Origin: Gammaproteobacteria bacterium
Lineage (GTDB): Bacteria > Pseudomonadota > Gammaproteobacteria > Steroidobacterales > Rariloculaceae
Length of the DNA stretch: 37,206 nucleotides
Direction of reading: 5' to 3'
Assembly (NCBI GenBank): GCA_022825505.1
Contig: JAJDWR010000020.1
Coordinates: 1-37,206, forward strand
Under the pieces are notes generated by a model. The model did not search any database. It was given only the letters and a program-made list of their open reading frames with translations, and was not told the origin of the DNA. Positions 8,146 to 15,236 of this stretch are shown here, piece by piece. The position numbers and the translations under genes are program-made. The stretch's first letter is position 1, and each line of letters starts with the position of its first letter.

Positions 8146-8177
8146 AATAAACGAACTGCCCATCCTGAACATCCAAC
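8146..8177 (+). promoter_or_regulatory. Putative autoregulatory ECF promoter, copy C
   Basis: The segment reads aataaacgaactgcc, then catccaac, with 13 bases between GAAC (8153-8156) and CATC (8170). Many ECF sigma factors use a GAAC-type -35 element and transcribe their own gene. Read as GAAC-N16-CCAAC, transcription would begin about 8184, leaving a short leader before ATG 8197. The two other copies in this window (1562 and 4231) keep the same spacing. The preceding 170 bases (7969-8145) hold no gene I can support. Confidence 0.6.
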
Positions 8178-8196
8178 AAGATAACCAAGGACATCC

Positions 8197-8808
8197 ATGG
8201 GCCAGCCTGTGCACAGAGCGAGCGTATCGCGCAAGACTGCGACAATCGTTTCAGGACCCGAACCGGAGTTGGAAACGATAGACAGCAAAAGCGTGATGCA
8301 ATGCGTACGAGCGGCTCAGGGCGGCGACATCGACGCCTTCGAGAAGCTTTACCGGCACTTCGCAGGTCTTGTTTACGGTCTGTGCCTGCGGATACTTGCG
8401 TCGCCGGCGGATGCGGAAGACTGTGTGCAGCTCACCTTCACCAAGGCGTGGGCTCAGCTCGACCGGTTCGAAGGACGCAGCGAGTTCGGGACCTGGCTTC
8501 ACCGGATAGCCGTCAATGAAGCGCTGATGGAGGAACGGCGGCGCAAGCGACGATTTGAGCTGGTGCGTGCGCAGGACGAGCCGGCTTCGGAGAAAAGCGG
8601 TACTGCGGCGGCGCTCGATATCGAAGACGCCATTGCCGGCCTGCCGATGAGGCGCCGCCACGTTTTTGTACTGAAGGCCGTTTACGGATACAGCCACGAA
8701 GAAATCGCCGATCTCCTCGGAATTTCTTCCGGAACCGCGAGAGCCCATTATCACCAGGCACGCCAGACACTGATGGGCGTACTGGGTCAGGAGAAGCAGC
8801 ATGAGTGA
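8197..8808 (+). CDS. ECF-family RNA polymerase sigma factor
   Basis: A 203-residue group 4 sigma factor. Region 2 runs over about residues 47-110 (DAFEKLYRHFAGLVYGLCLR, DAEDCVQLTFTKAW and FEGRSEFGTWLHRIAVNEAL); region 4 covers about 145-197 (LPMRRRHVFVLKAVYGYSHE, then the helix-turn-helix EIADLLGISSGTARAHYHQA). There is no region 1.1 or 3, as expected for this class. ATG 8197 gives a 30-residue N-terminal extension; a start nearer region 2 (ATG 8296) is possible. It overlaps the next gene by 8 bases. The putative GAAC/CCAAC promoter just upstream suggests autoregulation. By position and gene order it should direct transcription of this operon and perhaps of the exported genes at 1631 and 4400. 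Confidence 0.93.
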   Translation: MGQPVHRASVSRKTATIVSGPEPELETIDSKSVMQCVRAAQGGDIDAFEKLYRHFAGLVYGLCLRILASPADAEDCVQLTFTKAWAQLDRFEGRSEFGTWLHRIAVNEALMEERRRKRRFELVRAQDEPASEKSGTAAALDIEDAIAGLPMRRRHVFVLKAVYGYSHEEIADLLGISSGTARAHYHQARQTLMGVLGQEKQHE

Positions 8809-9319
8809 CAAACAGGATCCCCGTGCCGAAGAACTGGATGAGCGCGTCGCCGACATGGCGCGCGAAATCATGCCCGAGAGAGACCTCTGGCCGAAGATCT
8901 CCTCACGCCTCGAGCCCCGCAACAGGGCGGCATCGACTCCACGGGCCGCGTGGCAGCCTCGCGGCTGGGCCTCGATCGGGGTAGCAGCCGCCGCAGGCTA
9001 CCTGTTCGCGACGTGGTTTCCGTTGGCATCGATGTTCACGCAGCCAGGACAACTGACGCAGCCCGCCCAGCTTCGGGCCGAGCTGCTGGCCGAAATCCAG
9101 CCGACGCTCGATCAACTCCCCGCAAGTACGCGGGCCGTGGTCGAGACGGACCTGGCCGGATTCGAGCATGCCTGGCTCGGGATCGAAGAGGCCTCGGAAA
9201 CGGAGCCTGACAACCCCTTGTTGAACGAGCTGCTGATGTCCGCGCAGGATCGGGCCCAATCGGTTCGGGATCAGCTGGCTCGGTTAACGAACGATCAGGC
9301 GGAAGCGGTGGAAATATGA
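8801..9319 (+). CDS. Putative membrane anti-sigma factor
   Basis: A 172-residue protein whose start overlaps the sigma gene by 8 bases. The first 75 residues are polar and cytoplasmic in character (LDERVADMAREIMPERDLWPKI), followed by one transmembrane segment (ASIGVAAAAGYLFATWFPLA) and a helical, acidic C-terminal part that would lie in the periplasm. It has no zinc-binding HxxxCxxC motif, so it is not a classical ZAS-type anti-sigma factor; the DLWPKI region resembles the N-terminal part of other single-pass anti-sigma-like proteins encoded after ECF genes. The role is inferred from position and topology. It overlaps the next gene by 4 bases (ATGA). Confidence 0.65.
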   Translation: MSDKQDPRAEELDERVADMAREIMPERDLWPKISSRLEPRNRAASTPRAAWQPRGWASIGVAAAAGYLFATWFPLASMFTQPGQLTQPAQLRAELLAEIQPTLDQLPASTRAVVETDLAGFEHAWLGIEEASETEPDNPLLNELLMSAQDRAQSVRDQLARLTNDQAEAVEI

Positions 9320-10284
9320 AACCAATGAACGGGAAGTTTGGGACGATGTTGGCTGCGGCCTTGCTTGCCGGACACGCCGATGGTCAGACGGATGACCCTA
9401 TCGTCATCGATGAGCAGACATTTGAACGGATTTTCCCGGCACCTGTTGCGGGACAGGTCTCCGTCTCGATGGCGATGGGCGAACTGATCGTCAGGGGATG
9501 GGACCAGGACGAAATCGAGGTTTCGGGGGAACTCGGTGAAGACGCGATTCGCGTCGAATTGACTCAGGACGAAGGACAGTTACTGATCAATGTGGTTCCC
9601 GTCCCCGAGGACACCGAACCGCGGTACGGCGGCGAAACCGACATCTTTGTCAGGATGCCGCGCCGGAACAGTCTGACTTTCTCCACGACCGACGCCGAGG
9701 GACTGATCGCGGGCATCCATGGCAGCCAGTCGCTGAATACGATCAGCGGCGATATCGAGACGGAAATCTGGTCGGGGCCCATTACCGCAGAGTCGGCAAG
9801 TGGAGACGTGTCGGTCTCCAACCGGACCGGGTTCGGTGTGCCTGGAGAGCTGCCGAACTCCAATGCTTCCGAATTGGGTGCGGTCGTACTGACGACCCTG
9901 AGCGGCGAGATCGAAGCTCGCGGCCCCTTGAATCAATTGACGGCATCGACCGTGAGCGGCGACATAGAACTCGACGTCGCCAACGTTTCGATGCTTCAGC
10001 TTGAATCCAGCAACGGAGACATCGAGGTTCAGGCCACCCTGAGTGCCGGAGCCGAAGTGAGTGCGGAAACGATCAATGGCGACGTGGAACTCGACATCGG
10101 CGAAGAAGGCAACCTGACGCTGGACCTGGGATCGTTCAGCGGCCGCATCGAAGACTGCTTCGGGTATGAGGATCAGCCGTCAAGCTCCGGCTCGGGACGC
10201 GAGTTGCTTGTCGATGGCCCCGACAACGCGCCGAGCGTTCGTGCCCGGACACTGAACGGCGATATCGAGATCTGCTCCTCGTAA
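9316..10284 (+). CDS. DUF4097 beta-strand repeat exported protein
   Basis: A 322-residue exported protein made of repeated short beta strands in the DUF4097 style. The signal peptide (GTMLAAALLAGHADG) is followed by FERIFPAPVAGQVSVSMAMGELIVRGWDQD. From about residue 125 the repeat unit SGDIE/NGDVE appears over and over (NTISGDIET, ESASGDVSV, STVSGDIEL, SSNGDIEVQ, TINGDVELD, TLNGDIEIC), as in right-handed beta-helix proteins. Proteins of this kind are frequently encoded beside ECF sigma/anti-sigma pairs, and a role in sensing envelope stress is a fair guess only. The ATG overlaps the preceding stop by 4 bases. A Cys near the middle (DCFGYED) and one at the end (EICSS) could form a disulfide. 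Confidence 0.85.
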   Translation: MKPMNGKFGTMLAAALLAGHADGQTDDPIVIDEQTFERIFPAPVAGQVSVSMAMGELIVRGWDQDEIEVSGELGEDAIRVELTQDEGQLLINVVPVPEDTEPRYGGETDIFVRMPRRNSLTFSTTDAEGLIAGIHGSQSLNTISGDIETEIWSGPITAESASGDVSVSNRTGFGVPGELPNSNASELGAVVLTTLSGEIEARGPLNQLTASTVSGDIELDVANVSMLQLESSNGDIEVQATLSAGAEVSAETINGDVELDIGEEGNLTLDLGSFSGRIEDCFGYEDQPSSSGSGRELLVDGPDNAPSVRARTLNGDIEICSS

Positions 10285-10342
10285 TTGTTGCGCGCAACAC
10301 CGGAACAGGCAACTCAACCGATTGATTTACAGGGCTTTCCTT

Positions 10343-12550
10343 ATGAAGGATCAATACTTTCGCCCGCTGAAGACAGGCGGTGCTCCTCATGGGGTTACCC
10401 TGCTGGTGCTTGCGTTGGGCTTCGGCCACGCGCACGGCCAGGACAACCCGGCCTCAAGCGCATCGGCCGAACGCGACAAGATGCTGAGAATAGCCCGGAC
10501 CGGGACCGCGCCGACGATCGACGGCGTTCTGGACGATTCGGCGTGGACGCTTGCGCCGGTTATCGACGATCTGCACCAGTTCGACCCCGTGGACCACGGC
10601 GAGCCGACAGAGCATACCGAAGTCTACGTGCTCTACGACGACGATAACCTTTACATTGCGGCCCGCATGTTCGACAGCGAACCGGATCAGATACGCGCAC
10701 GGCAAATGGTGCAGGGCCAGGGGATGTGGTTCGATGACTCGTTCACCGTCCTGCTGGATCCTTTCAACAACAAGCGCACGGGATACAGCTTCCAGGTCAA
10801 CCCGGTCGGGAACCGCCGGGACGGGATCTTTGAAACGCCGACCGAGCAGAACCAGGACTGGGAGGGTATCTGGCACGCAGAGGCCCGGATCAACGATGAA
10901 GGCTGGGCGGCCGAATTTTCCATACCCTTCAAGACGCTGAATTTCGACCCGAACAATGCCGACTGGGGATTCACGGTGGAACGCAGCATTGCGCGCAAGC
11001 AGGAAGATATCGCCTGGGTGTCCTTCAATCGCGACGTCAACCCGGGAGCGACCGGTGTGATTTCCGGTCTGACCGGGCTGCAGCAGGGTGTGGGCCTGGA
11101 TATCGTGCCCTCGATCGTGACCACTCGGTCCAGGGACTACGAGGCGAGAAGCTCGGGCTCCCGGACAGATCCGTCGCTGGATGCATTCTATAACTTCACG
11201 CCGTCGTTGGCGGGCGTCCTGACGCTGAACACGGACTTCTCCGCGACCGAGGTCGACGATCGACAGATCAATCTGACTCGCTTCTCGCTGTTCTTCCCGG
11301 AGAAGCGCGATTTCTTCCTGCAGGACGTCGACATATTTTCTTTCGGCGGGCTGGAGAGAAACGGCATTCCCTTCCATTCGCGCCGCATCGGGCTGGGCGA
11401 CAGGGGCCAGCCCGTGGATCTTGAGGTTGGCGCCAAGGTCACGGGACGCGTCGGCCGGTGGAACGTGGGCGTTCTGGATATCCAGCAGGAAGGGTTCAAC
11501 GACGTAGACGACAGCAACCTTTTTGTGGGTCGAATCTCGGCCAACGTGCTGGAGGAGTCCAGCGTCGGCATGATCCTCACCAACGGCGATCCGCGCAGCA
11601 ACCTGGGCAACTCGCTGGCCGGCGCGGACTTCCGCTATCGGAATACCCGCCTGCCGGGAGACCGGACGCTGGAAGGCGAACTCTGGTTCCAGCAATCCGA
11701 TACCGAGGGAACCGACGGCGACGAAACCGCCTGGGGACTGCGTCTTGCGTCACCGAACAGCGAAGGACTCCGGGGCGAGTTGGCATACGATACTTTCTCC
11801 GAGGACTTCAACCCGGCGCTGGGCTTCGTGAACCGATCCGGCATCGAAAGGACGGAGCTGGCACTCGGACACAGCTACCGACCCGCCAGCCATCGCTGGC
11901 TTCGATCGATCCAGTCAGGCATCAACTTCGAGAGCTTCGAGAGGATCTCGGGCGGTCTCGAAAGCAGCCGATTCTTTCTGGAGTTGGTAGAGCTGGAAAC
12001 TCATACCGGCGACGATTTTTCCCTGAACCTGGCACGAGATCGGGAAGTTCTCCTGGAGGCTTTCGAGATCGAGGATGACGTCGTGATTCCTCGTGGCGAC
12101 TACGAGTTCGACAGCATCGGGATCGAAGTGGGTGGCGCGGATGAGCGCACCATCGCCCCGGAGCTGAGACTCGACGTGGGCGATTTCTACAATGGCGAGA
12201 TTCTCTCTGCCAGCGCTGAAGTCAATTGGCGCCCCAACGAACACCTCTTCCTCGGCTTCGGCTACGAGTACAACGACGTCGAACTGCCCGCCGGAGAATT
12301 CGTGACGAAGCTGATTCAGGTGGAGGCGAACTACGCGTTCGATGTCCGCTGGTCCTGGGTCAACCTGATCCAGTACGACAACGAGTCGGACTCGGTCGGA
12401 ATCAACAGCCGGCTGCGATGGAATCCGCGCGCGGGCCGGGATCTCTATATCGTCCTGAATCACGGCTTCGACGCCGAGGGCGCCTTCTCCCGGTTGCGTT
12501 CCACCGAATCGAGCCTGTCGGTCAAGTACACCCAGACCTTCCGCCTGTAA
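10343..12550 (+). CDS. DUF5916 outer-membrane barrel with CBM9-like domain, copy 1
   Basis: A 735-residue outer-membrane protein. A signal peptide (GVTLLVLALGFGHAHG) is followed by a carbohydrate-binding family 9-like domain (about 50-240: TAPTIDGVLDDSAWTLA, LYDDDNLYIAARMFD, DDSFTVLLDPFNN, WEGIWHAEARI, WAAEFSIPFKTLNF). The rest is a DUF5916 beta-barrel with the family block LNTDFSATEVDDRQINLTRF and FPEKRDFFLQDVDIFSFGG. The chain ends TFRL, close to the terminal aromatic of outer-membrane barrels. Family function is not settled; a role in binding or importing oligosaccharide or another large substrate is inferred from the CBM9-like part. ATG 10343 was chosen over TTG 10322. It follows the DUF4097 gene by 58 bases and is probably in the sigma operon. 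Two paralogues lie at 15180 and 17400. Confidence 0.88.
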   Translation: MKDQYFRPLKTGGAPHGVTLLVLALGFGHAHGQDNPASSASAERDKMLRIARTGTAPTIDGVLDDSAWTLAPVIDDLHQFDPVDHGEPTEHTEVYVLYDDDNLYIAARMFDSEPDQIRARQMVQGQGMWFDDSFTVLLDPFNNKRTGYSFQVNPVGNRRDGIFETPTEQNQDWEGIWHAEARINDEGWAAEFSIPFKTLNFDPNNADWGFTVERSIARKQEDIAWVSFNRDVNPGATGVISGLTGLQQGVGLDIVPSIVTTRSRDYEARSSGSRTDPSLDAFYNFTPSLAGVLTLNTDFSATEVDDRQINLTRFSLFFPEKRDFFLQDVDIFSFGGLERNGIPFHSRRIGLGDRGQPVDLEVGAKVTGRVGRWNVGVLDIQQEGFNDVDDSNLFVGRISANVLEESSVGMILTNGDPRSNLGNSLAGADFRYRNTRLPGDRTLEGELWFQQSDTEGTDGDETAWGLRLASPNSEGLRGELAYDTFSEDFNPALGFVNRSGIERTELALGHSYRPASHRWLRSIQSGINFESFERISGGLESSRFFLELVELETHTGDDFSLNLARDREVLLEAFEIEDDVVIPRGDYEFDSIGIEVGGADERTIAPELRLDVGDFYNGEILSASAEVNWRPNEHLFLGFGYEYNDVELPAGEFVTKLIQVEANYAFDVRWSWVNLIQYDNESDSVGINSRLRWNPRAGRDLYIVLNHGFDAEGAFSRLRSTESSLSVKYTQTFRL

Positions 12551-12697
12551 GTCCGGCGCTACGTCCGACCGACAATGCCGTGCTAAGGTAGCGCGCATTG
12601 GGCAGGCGCCGGGAGCTTTCCGAAAGATCCAGCCAGCGCGGAAGCTGGCGATACGCACCCTGCCCCACTCGGAACCTGCGCCAAGGAGGGGAAAATC

Positions 12698-13051
12698 GTG
12701 ACCTATGTGGACGGAATGCTGACCGCGGTGCCCACCGCCAACAAGGAAATCTACCGTAAACTCGCCACGCAATCCGCAAAGGTGTTCAAGAAGCACGGCG
12801 CCCTGTCCTACATGGAGTGCTGGGGCGACAACGTGCCCGAAGGAAAGCTCAATTCGATGCACACGGCAGTGTTGCGCGAACCCGATGAGACGGTGGTTTT
12901 CTCGTGGGTCACGTGGGCTTCCAAGGCGGACCGGGACGCAGGCATGCAGAAAGTCTTCAGCGATCCGGAAATGCCGTCCCACATGGACTCGATGCCCTTC
13001 GACAGCAAGCGGATGATATTCGGCGGCTTCGAGGCGCTGGTCGAAGCCTGA
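12698..13051 (+). CDS. DUF1428 domain protein
   Basis: A 117-residue cytoplasmic protein of the DUF1428 family, recognised from MTYVDGMLTAVPTANKE at the start, HGALSYMECWGD, TVVFSWVTWASKADRDAG, the repeated DSMPFD segment and the closing KRMIFGGFEALVEA. The fold is a dimeric alpha-beta barrel (ferredoxin-like) and the reaction, if any, is unknown. The start is GTG 12698, supported by a strong ribosome-binding site (aaggagggg, ending 7 bases before it). The preceding 147 bases after the barrel gene contain no gene. It is followed by the Tat-exported amidohydrolase after 60 bases and could be co-transcribed with it. Confidence 0.88.
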   Translation: MTYVDGMLTAVPTANKEIYRKLATQSAKVFKKHGALSYMECWGDNVPEGKLNSMHTAVLREPDETVVFSWVTWASKADRDAGMQKVFSDPEMPSHMDSMPFDSKRMIFGGFEALVEA

Positions 13052-13111
13052 CGGGTGACTGGGGAAACGGCTACGATTACAAGAAAAGGCCCAACTGCAG
13101 AGAACGCAAGC

Positions 13112-14212
13112 ATGGAAAAGACAAGAAGAACCTTCATCAAGGAAGCCGCGATGCTGTCGTCGGCATCGGTTCTGGCCGGCCAGGGGATTGTGAAGAGCGC
13201 CGGAGCGCAGGCGACCGACTATCGGCGCGTCGCGGTGGAGGAGATTTACTGCCCGCCTGAGGTGATGGAGGCATCCATCCGGGCCATCAACGCCAATCCG
13301 GATCTGGAGCCGAATTTTCTGGGCAATTTCAGCCCGGACAACGCGCGTTTCGTCAACGGCCGGATCATCGAGCGGCTTCAGGACATCGGGGAGGAACGCC
13401 TCCGGGTCATGGACGAAGCTGGCATCGACAAGGTGCTTCTCAGCAATTGGTCACCGGGCGTGCAACTCTTCGGGACCGAGGAAGCGAAGGAACTTGCAGC
13501 GATCTCCAACGACCGTATGGCCGAAGCCGCGCGCGCTCACCCGGACCGCTATGCAGGCATGGTGACCATTGCGCCGCAGGATCCCGAGGCCGCGGGGGTG
13601 GAGATCGAACGCGGCCTGTCCCTCGGGCTCACCGGCGTCCTCATCAACTCCCACACTCACGACGAGTACCTGGACGACCCGAAATTCTGGCCGATCTTCG
13701 AGGTCTGCGAGGCCCGCTCCGCGCCCATCTACCTGCATCCGCGGGTACCGGCGCCCCAGATGTACCCGCCGTTCTCCGAATACAATATGCACGGAGCCAT
13801 GTGGGGGTTCGCCATCGAAGCCTCGACCCACGCGCTGCGGTTGATCGGCGCCGGGGTCTTCGATCAGTTCCCGAACCTGACGCTCGTTCTCGGCCACATG
13901 GGCGAAGGGCTGCCGTTCTGGCTCTACCGGCTCGACACTACCTCCGCCGCGTACATAGGCACATCGTTCAGCAGACCGCCCAGTGAGTACGTGCGCGAAA
14001 ACATGCTGATCACCACCAGCGGCATGGCGTGGGACCCGGCGCTCCTGCTGAGTCACTCCGTGCTGGGAGCCGAGAACATCATGTTCGCCGTCGACTATCC
14101 CTTCGGAAACTACGCCACGGATACGGCGTGGTTCGATGCCATCGACCTGCCGGAAGCCGACAAGCGGCTGATATACAGCGGCAACGCGGAGCGCATCTAC
14201 TCATTGAGCTAG
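13112..14212 (+). CDS. Tat-exported amidohydrolase (resorcylate decarboxylase-like)
   Basis: A 366-residue member of the amidohydrolase_2 / ACMSD superfamily. It opens with a Tat-type signal (EKTRRTFIKEAAMLSSASVL). The catalytic part lacks the HxH start of classical amidohydrolases and has VAVEEIYCPPE instead, the ALEExF-like strand of gamma-resorcylate-type decarboxylases. Other family blocks are SHTHDEYLDDPKFWPIFEVC, PIYLHPR, LVLGHMGEGLPFWLYRLD and FAVDYPFGN, with the Asp of the last a likely metal ligand. It probably acts as a metal-dependent decarboxylase or hydrolase on an aromatic acid, in the periplasm; the substrate is unknown. ATG 13112 was chosen because the Tat motif begins there; upstream codons from 13055 are low-complexity. 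The gene faces the DUF1295 gene, with 89 bases between. Confidence 0.85.
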   Translation: MEKTRRTFIKEAAMLSSASVLAGQGIVKSAGAQATDYRRVAVEEIYCPPEVMEASIRAINANPDLEPNFLGNFSPDNARFVNGRIIERLQDIGEERLRVMDEAGIDKVLLSNWSPGVQLFGTEEAKELAAISNDRMAEAARAHPDRYAGMVTIAPQDPEAAGVEIERGLSLGLTGVLINSHTHDEYLDDPKFWPIFEVCEARSAPIYLHPRVPAPQMYPPFSEYNMHGAMWGFAIEASTHALRLIGAGVFDQFPNLTLVLGHMGEGLPFWLYRLDTTSAAYIGTSFSRPPSEYVRENMLITTSGMAWDPALLLSHSVLGAENIMFAVDYPFGNYATDTAWFDAIDLPEADKRLIYSGNAERIYSLS

Positions 14213-14301
14213 CAAGCTGCGGCAAGCGTTGCGCATGGCGCCGGTACCGGCAAGGCGTCCTGCTGACGATGTGAAAGGCAGGTTCCCGCCGTCAGCGCGA
14301 T

Positions 14302-15150
14302 TCAGCCCGCCGATTTCCCGCTGCCGAATTTCGGGAAAGGAATCAGTGCGGGCGTCGATGCCTGGTAGTCCCTGTAACCGGGATACTTTGCTGCCGAGAT
14401 TGATTCGGTCAGCCTCAGCGACGGAATGAACAACGCCGTGAGCAGAATGAACCCCAGGCCCGTCCAGTGCAGCCACTGGCCGGAGGCGGCGACGGCGAAC
14501 AGGTAGAAGACCCACCACATACCGAGTTCGCAGAAATAGTTCGGGTGCCGGCTGTAGCGGAACAGGCCTGTCGTGAGGAACGGCTCAACGATTTCCTCAC
14601 CCGCAGCCATTCTCCGTTTCTTGTCCTGCTGGAACCGCCACATCTGTTCGTCGGCCAGGGATTCGAACATCAGGAACACCAGGAACAGTCCGGCGGCCAC
14701 CGCATCGAGCCAATTCAACGGCACCTGTTGCCACACCCACGCCTGGTGGATGGGCGACGTGAACAGCCAGATCAGCAGCATCTGCGCCGGCGCGATGAAG
14801 ACGAGGTTCAGCAACTGGAATCCCACCGGCCCCATTTGCTTGCGCACGGCATCCCAACGGTAATCCTCGCCGCCCTTCTGAAATCCGCCCTTGCGAACGA
14901 AATTGAACGTCAGCCGCACGGACCAGAGCACCACGAGCAACGTCATGAGATTCACGCGTGCGGCGTCGAAACTTGCGGCATAGGCGACCATGAGACAGTA
15001 GATCGCCGGGCAGATCGACCACGCCCGGTCCACCCAGGAGACTTCCCGCGTGATGACCGACAGCAGCCATATGATGGCTGCCAGAATGATGCACAGATCC
15101 AGCGCCCAACCGAACGGCATGCCGGTGAGCGGGTGGTTGATGAGATTCAT
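14302..15150 (-). CDS. DUF1295 membrane protein (steroid 5-alpha-reductase-like)
   Basis: A 282-residue integral membrane protein of the DUF1295 / steroid 5-alpha-reductase C-terminal family. Several hydrophobic segments are visible (LDLCIILAAIIWLLSVI, ICPAIYCLMVAYAASF, LMTLLVVLWSVRLTFNFV, LNLVFIAPAQMLLIWLF, AVAAGLFLVFLMFESLA, GLGFILLTALFIPSL). The diagnostic block FLTTGLFRYSRHPNYFCELGMWWVFY and the later YPGYRDYQ lie in the C-terminal third, where the family binds NADPH. It could reduce a double bond in a lipid or steroid-like substrate, but the substrate is not known. It is last in an operon with the two DUF5916 genes: its start lies 29 bases after the stop of the nearer one, with an AGGGG-type site about 10 bases before the ATG. 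Confidence 0.88.
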   Translation of the reverse strand: MNLINHPLTGMPFGWALDLCIILAAIIWLLSVITREVSWVDRAWSICPAIYCLMVAYAASFDAARVNLMTLLVVLWSVRLTFNFVRKGGFQKGGEDYRWDAVRKQMGPVGFQLLNLVFIAPAQMLLIWLFTSPIHQAWVWQQVPLNWLDAVAAGLFLVFLMFESLADEQMWRFQQDKKRRMAAGEEIVEPFLTTGLFRYSRHPNYFCELGMWWVFYLFAVAASGQWLHWTGLGFILLTALFIPSLRLTESISAAKYPGYRDYQASTPALIPFPKFGSGKSAG

Positions 15151-15179
15151 GGCCGCCAGACCCCTGGGTTACACAAGGA

Positions 15180-15236
15180 TCAGAACCGGAACGTGCGGCT
15201 GTACTTCACCGCAAATTCGGACTGTCTCGAATGCAT
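15180..15236 (-). repeat. 3' end of DUF5916 copy 2, identical to copy 3
   Basis: These 57 bases, which encode the last strand of the barrel and the stop, are identical to 17400-17456. Beyond this block the two genes differ at scattered positions. The sequence is coding, so the repeat reflects duplication, with possible gene conversion at the barrel end. Confidence 0.85.
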
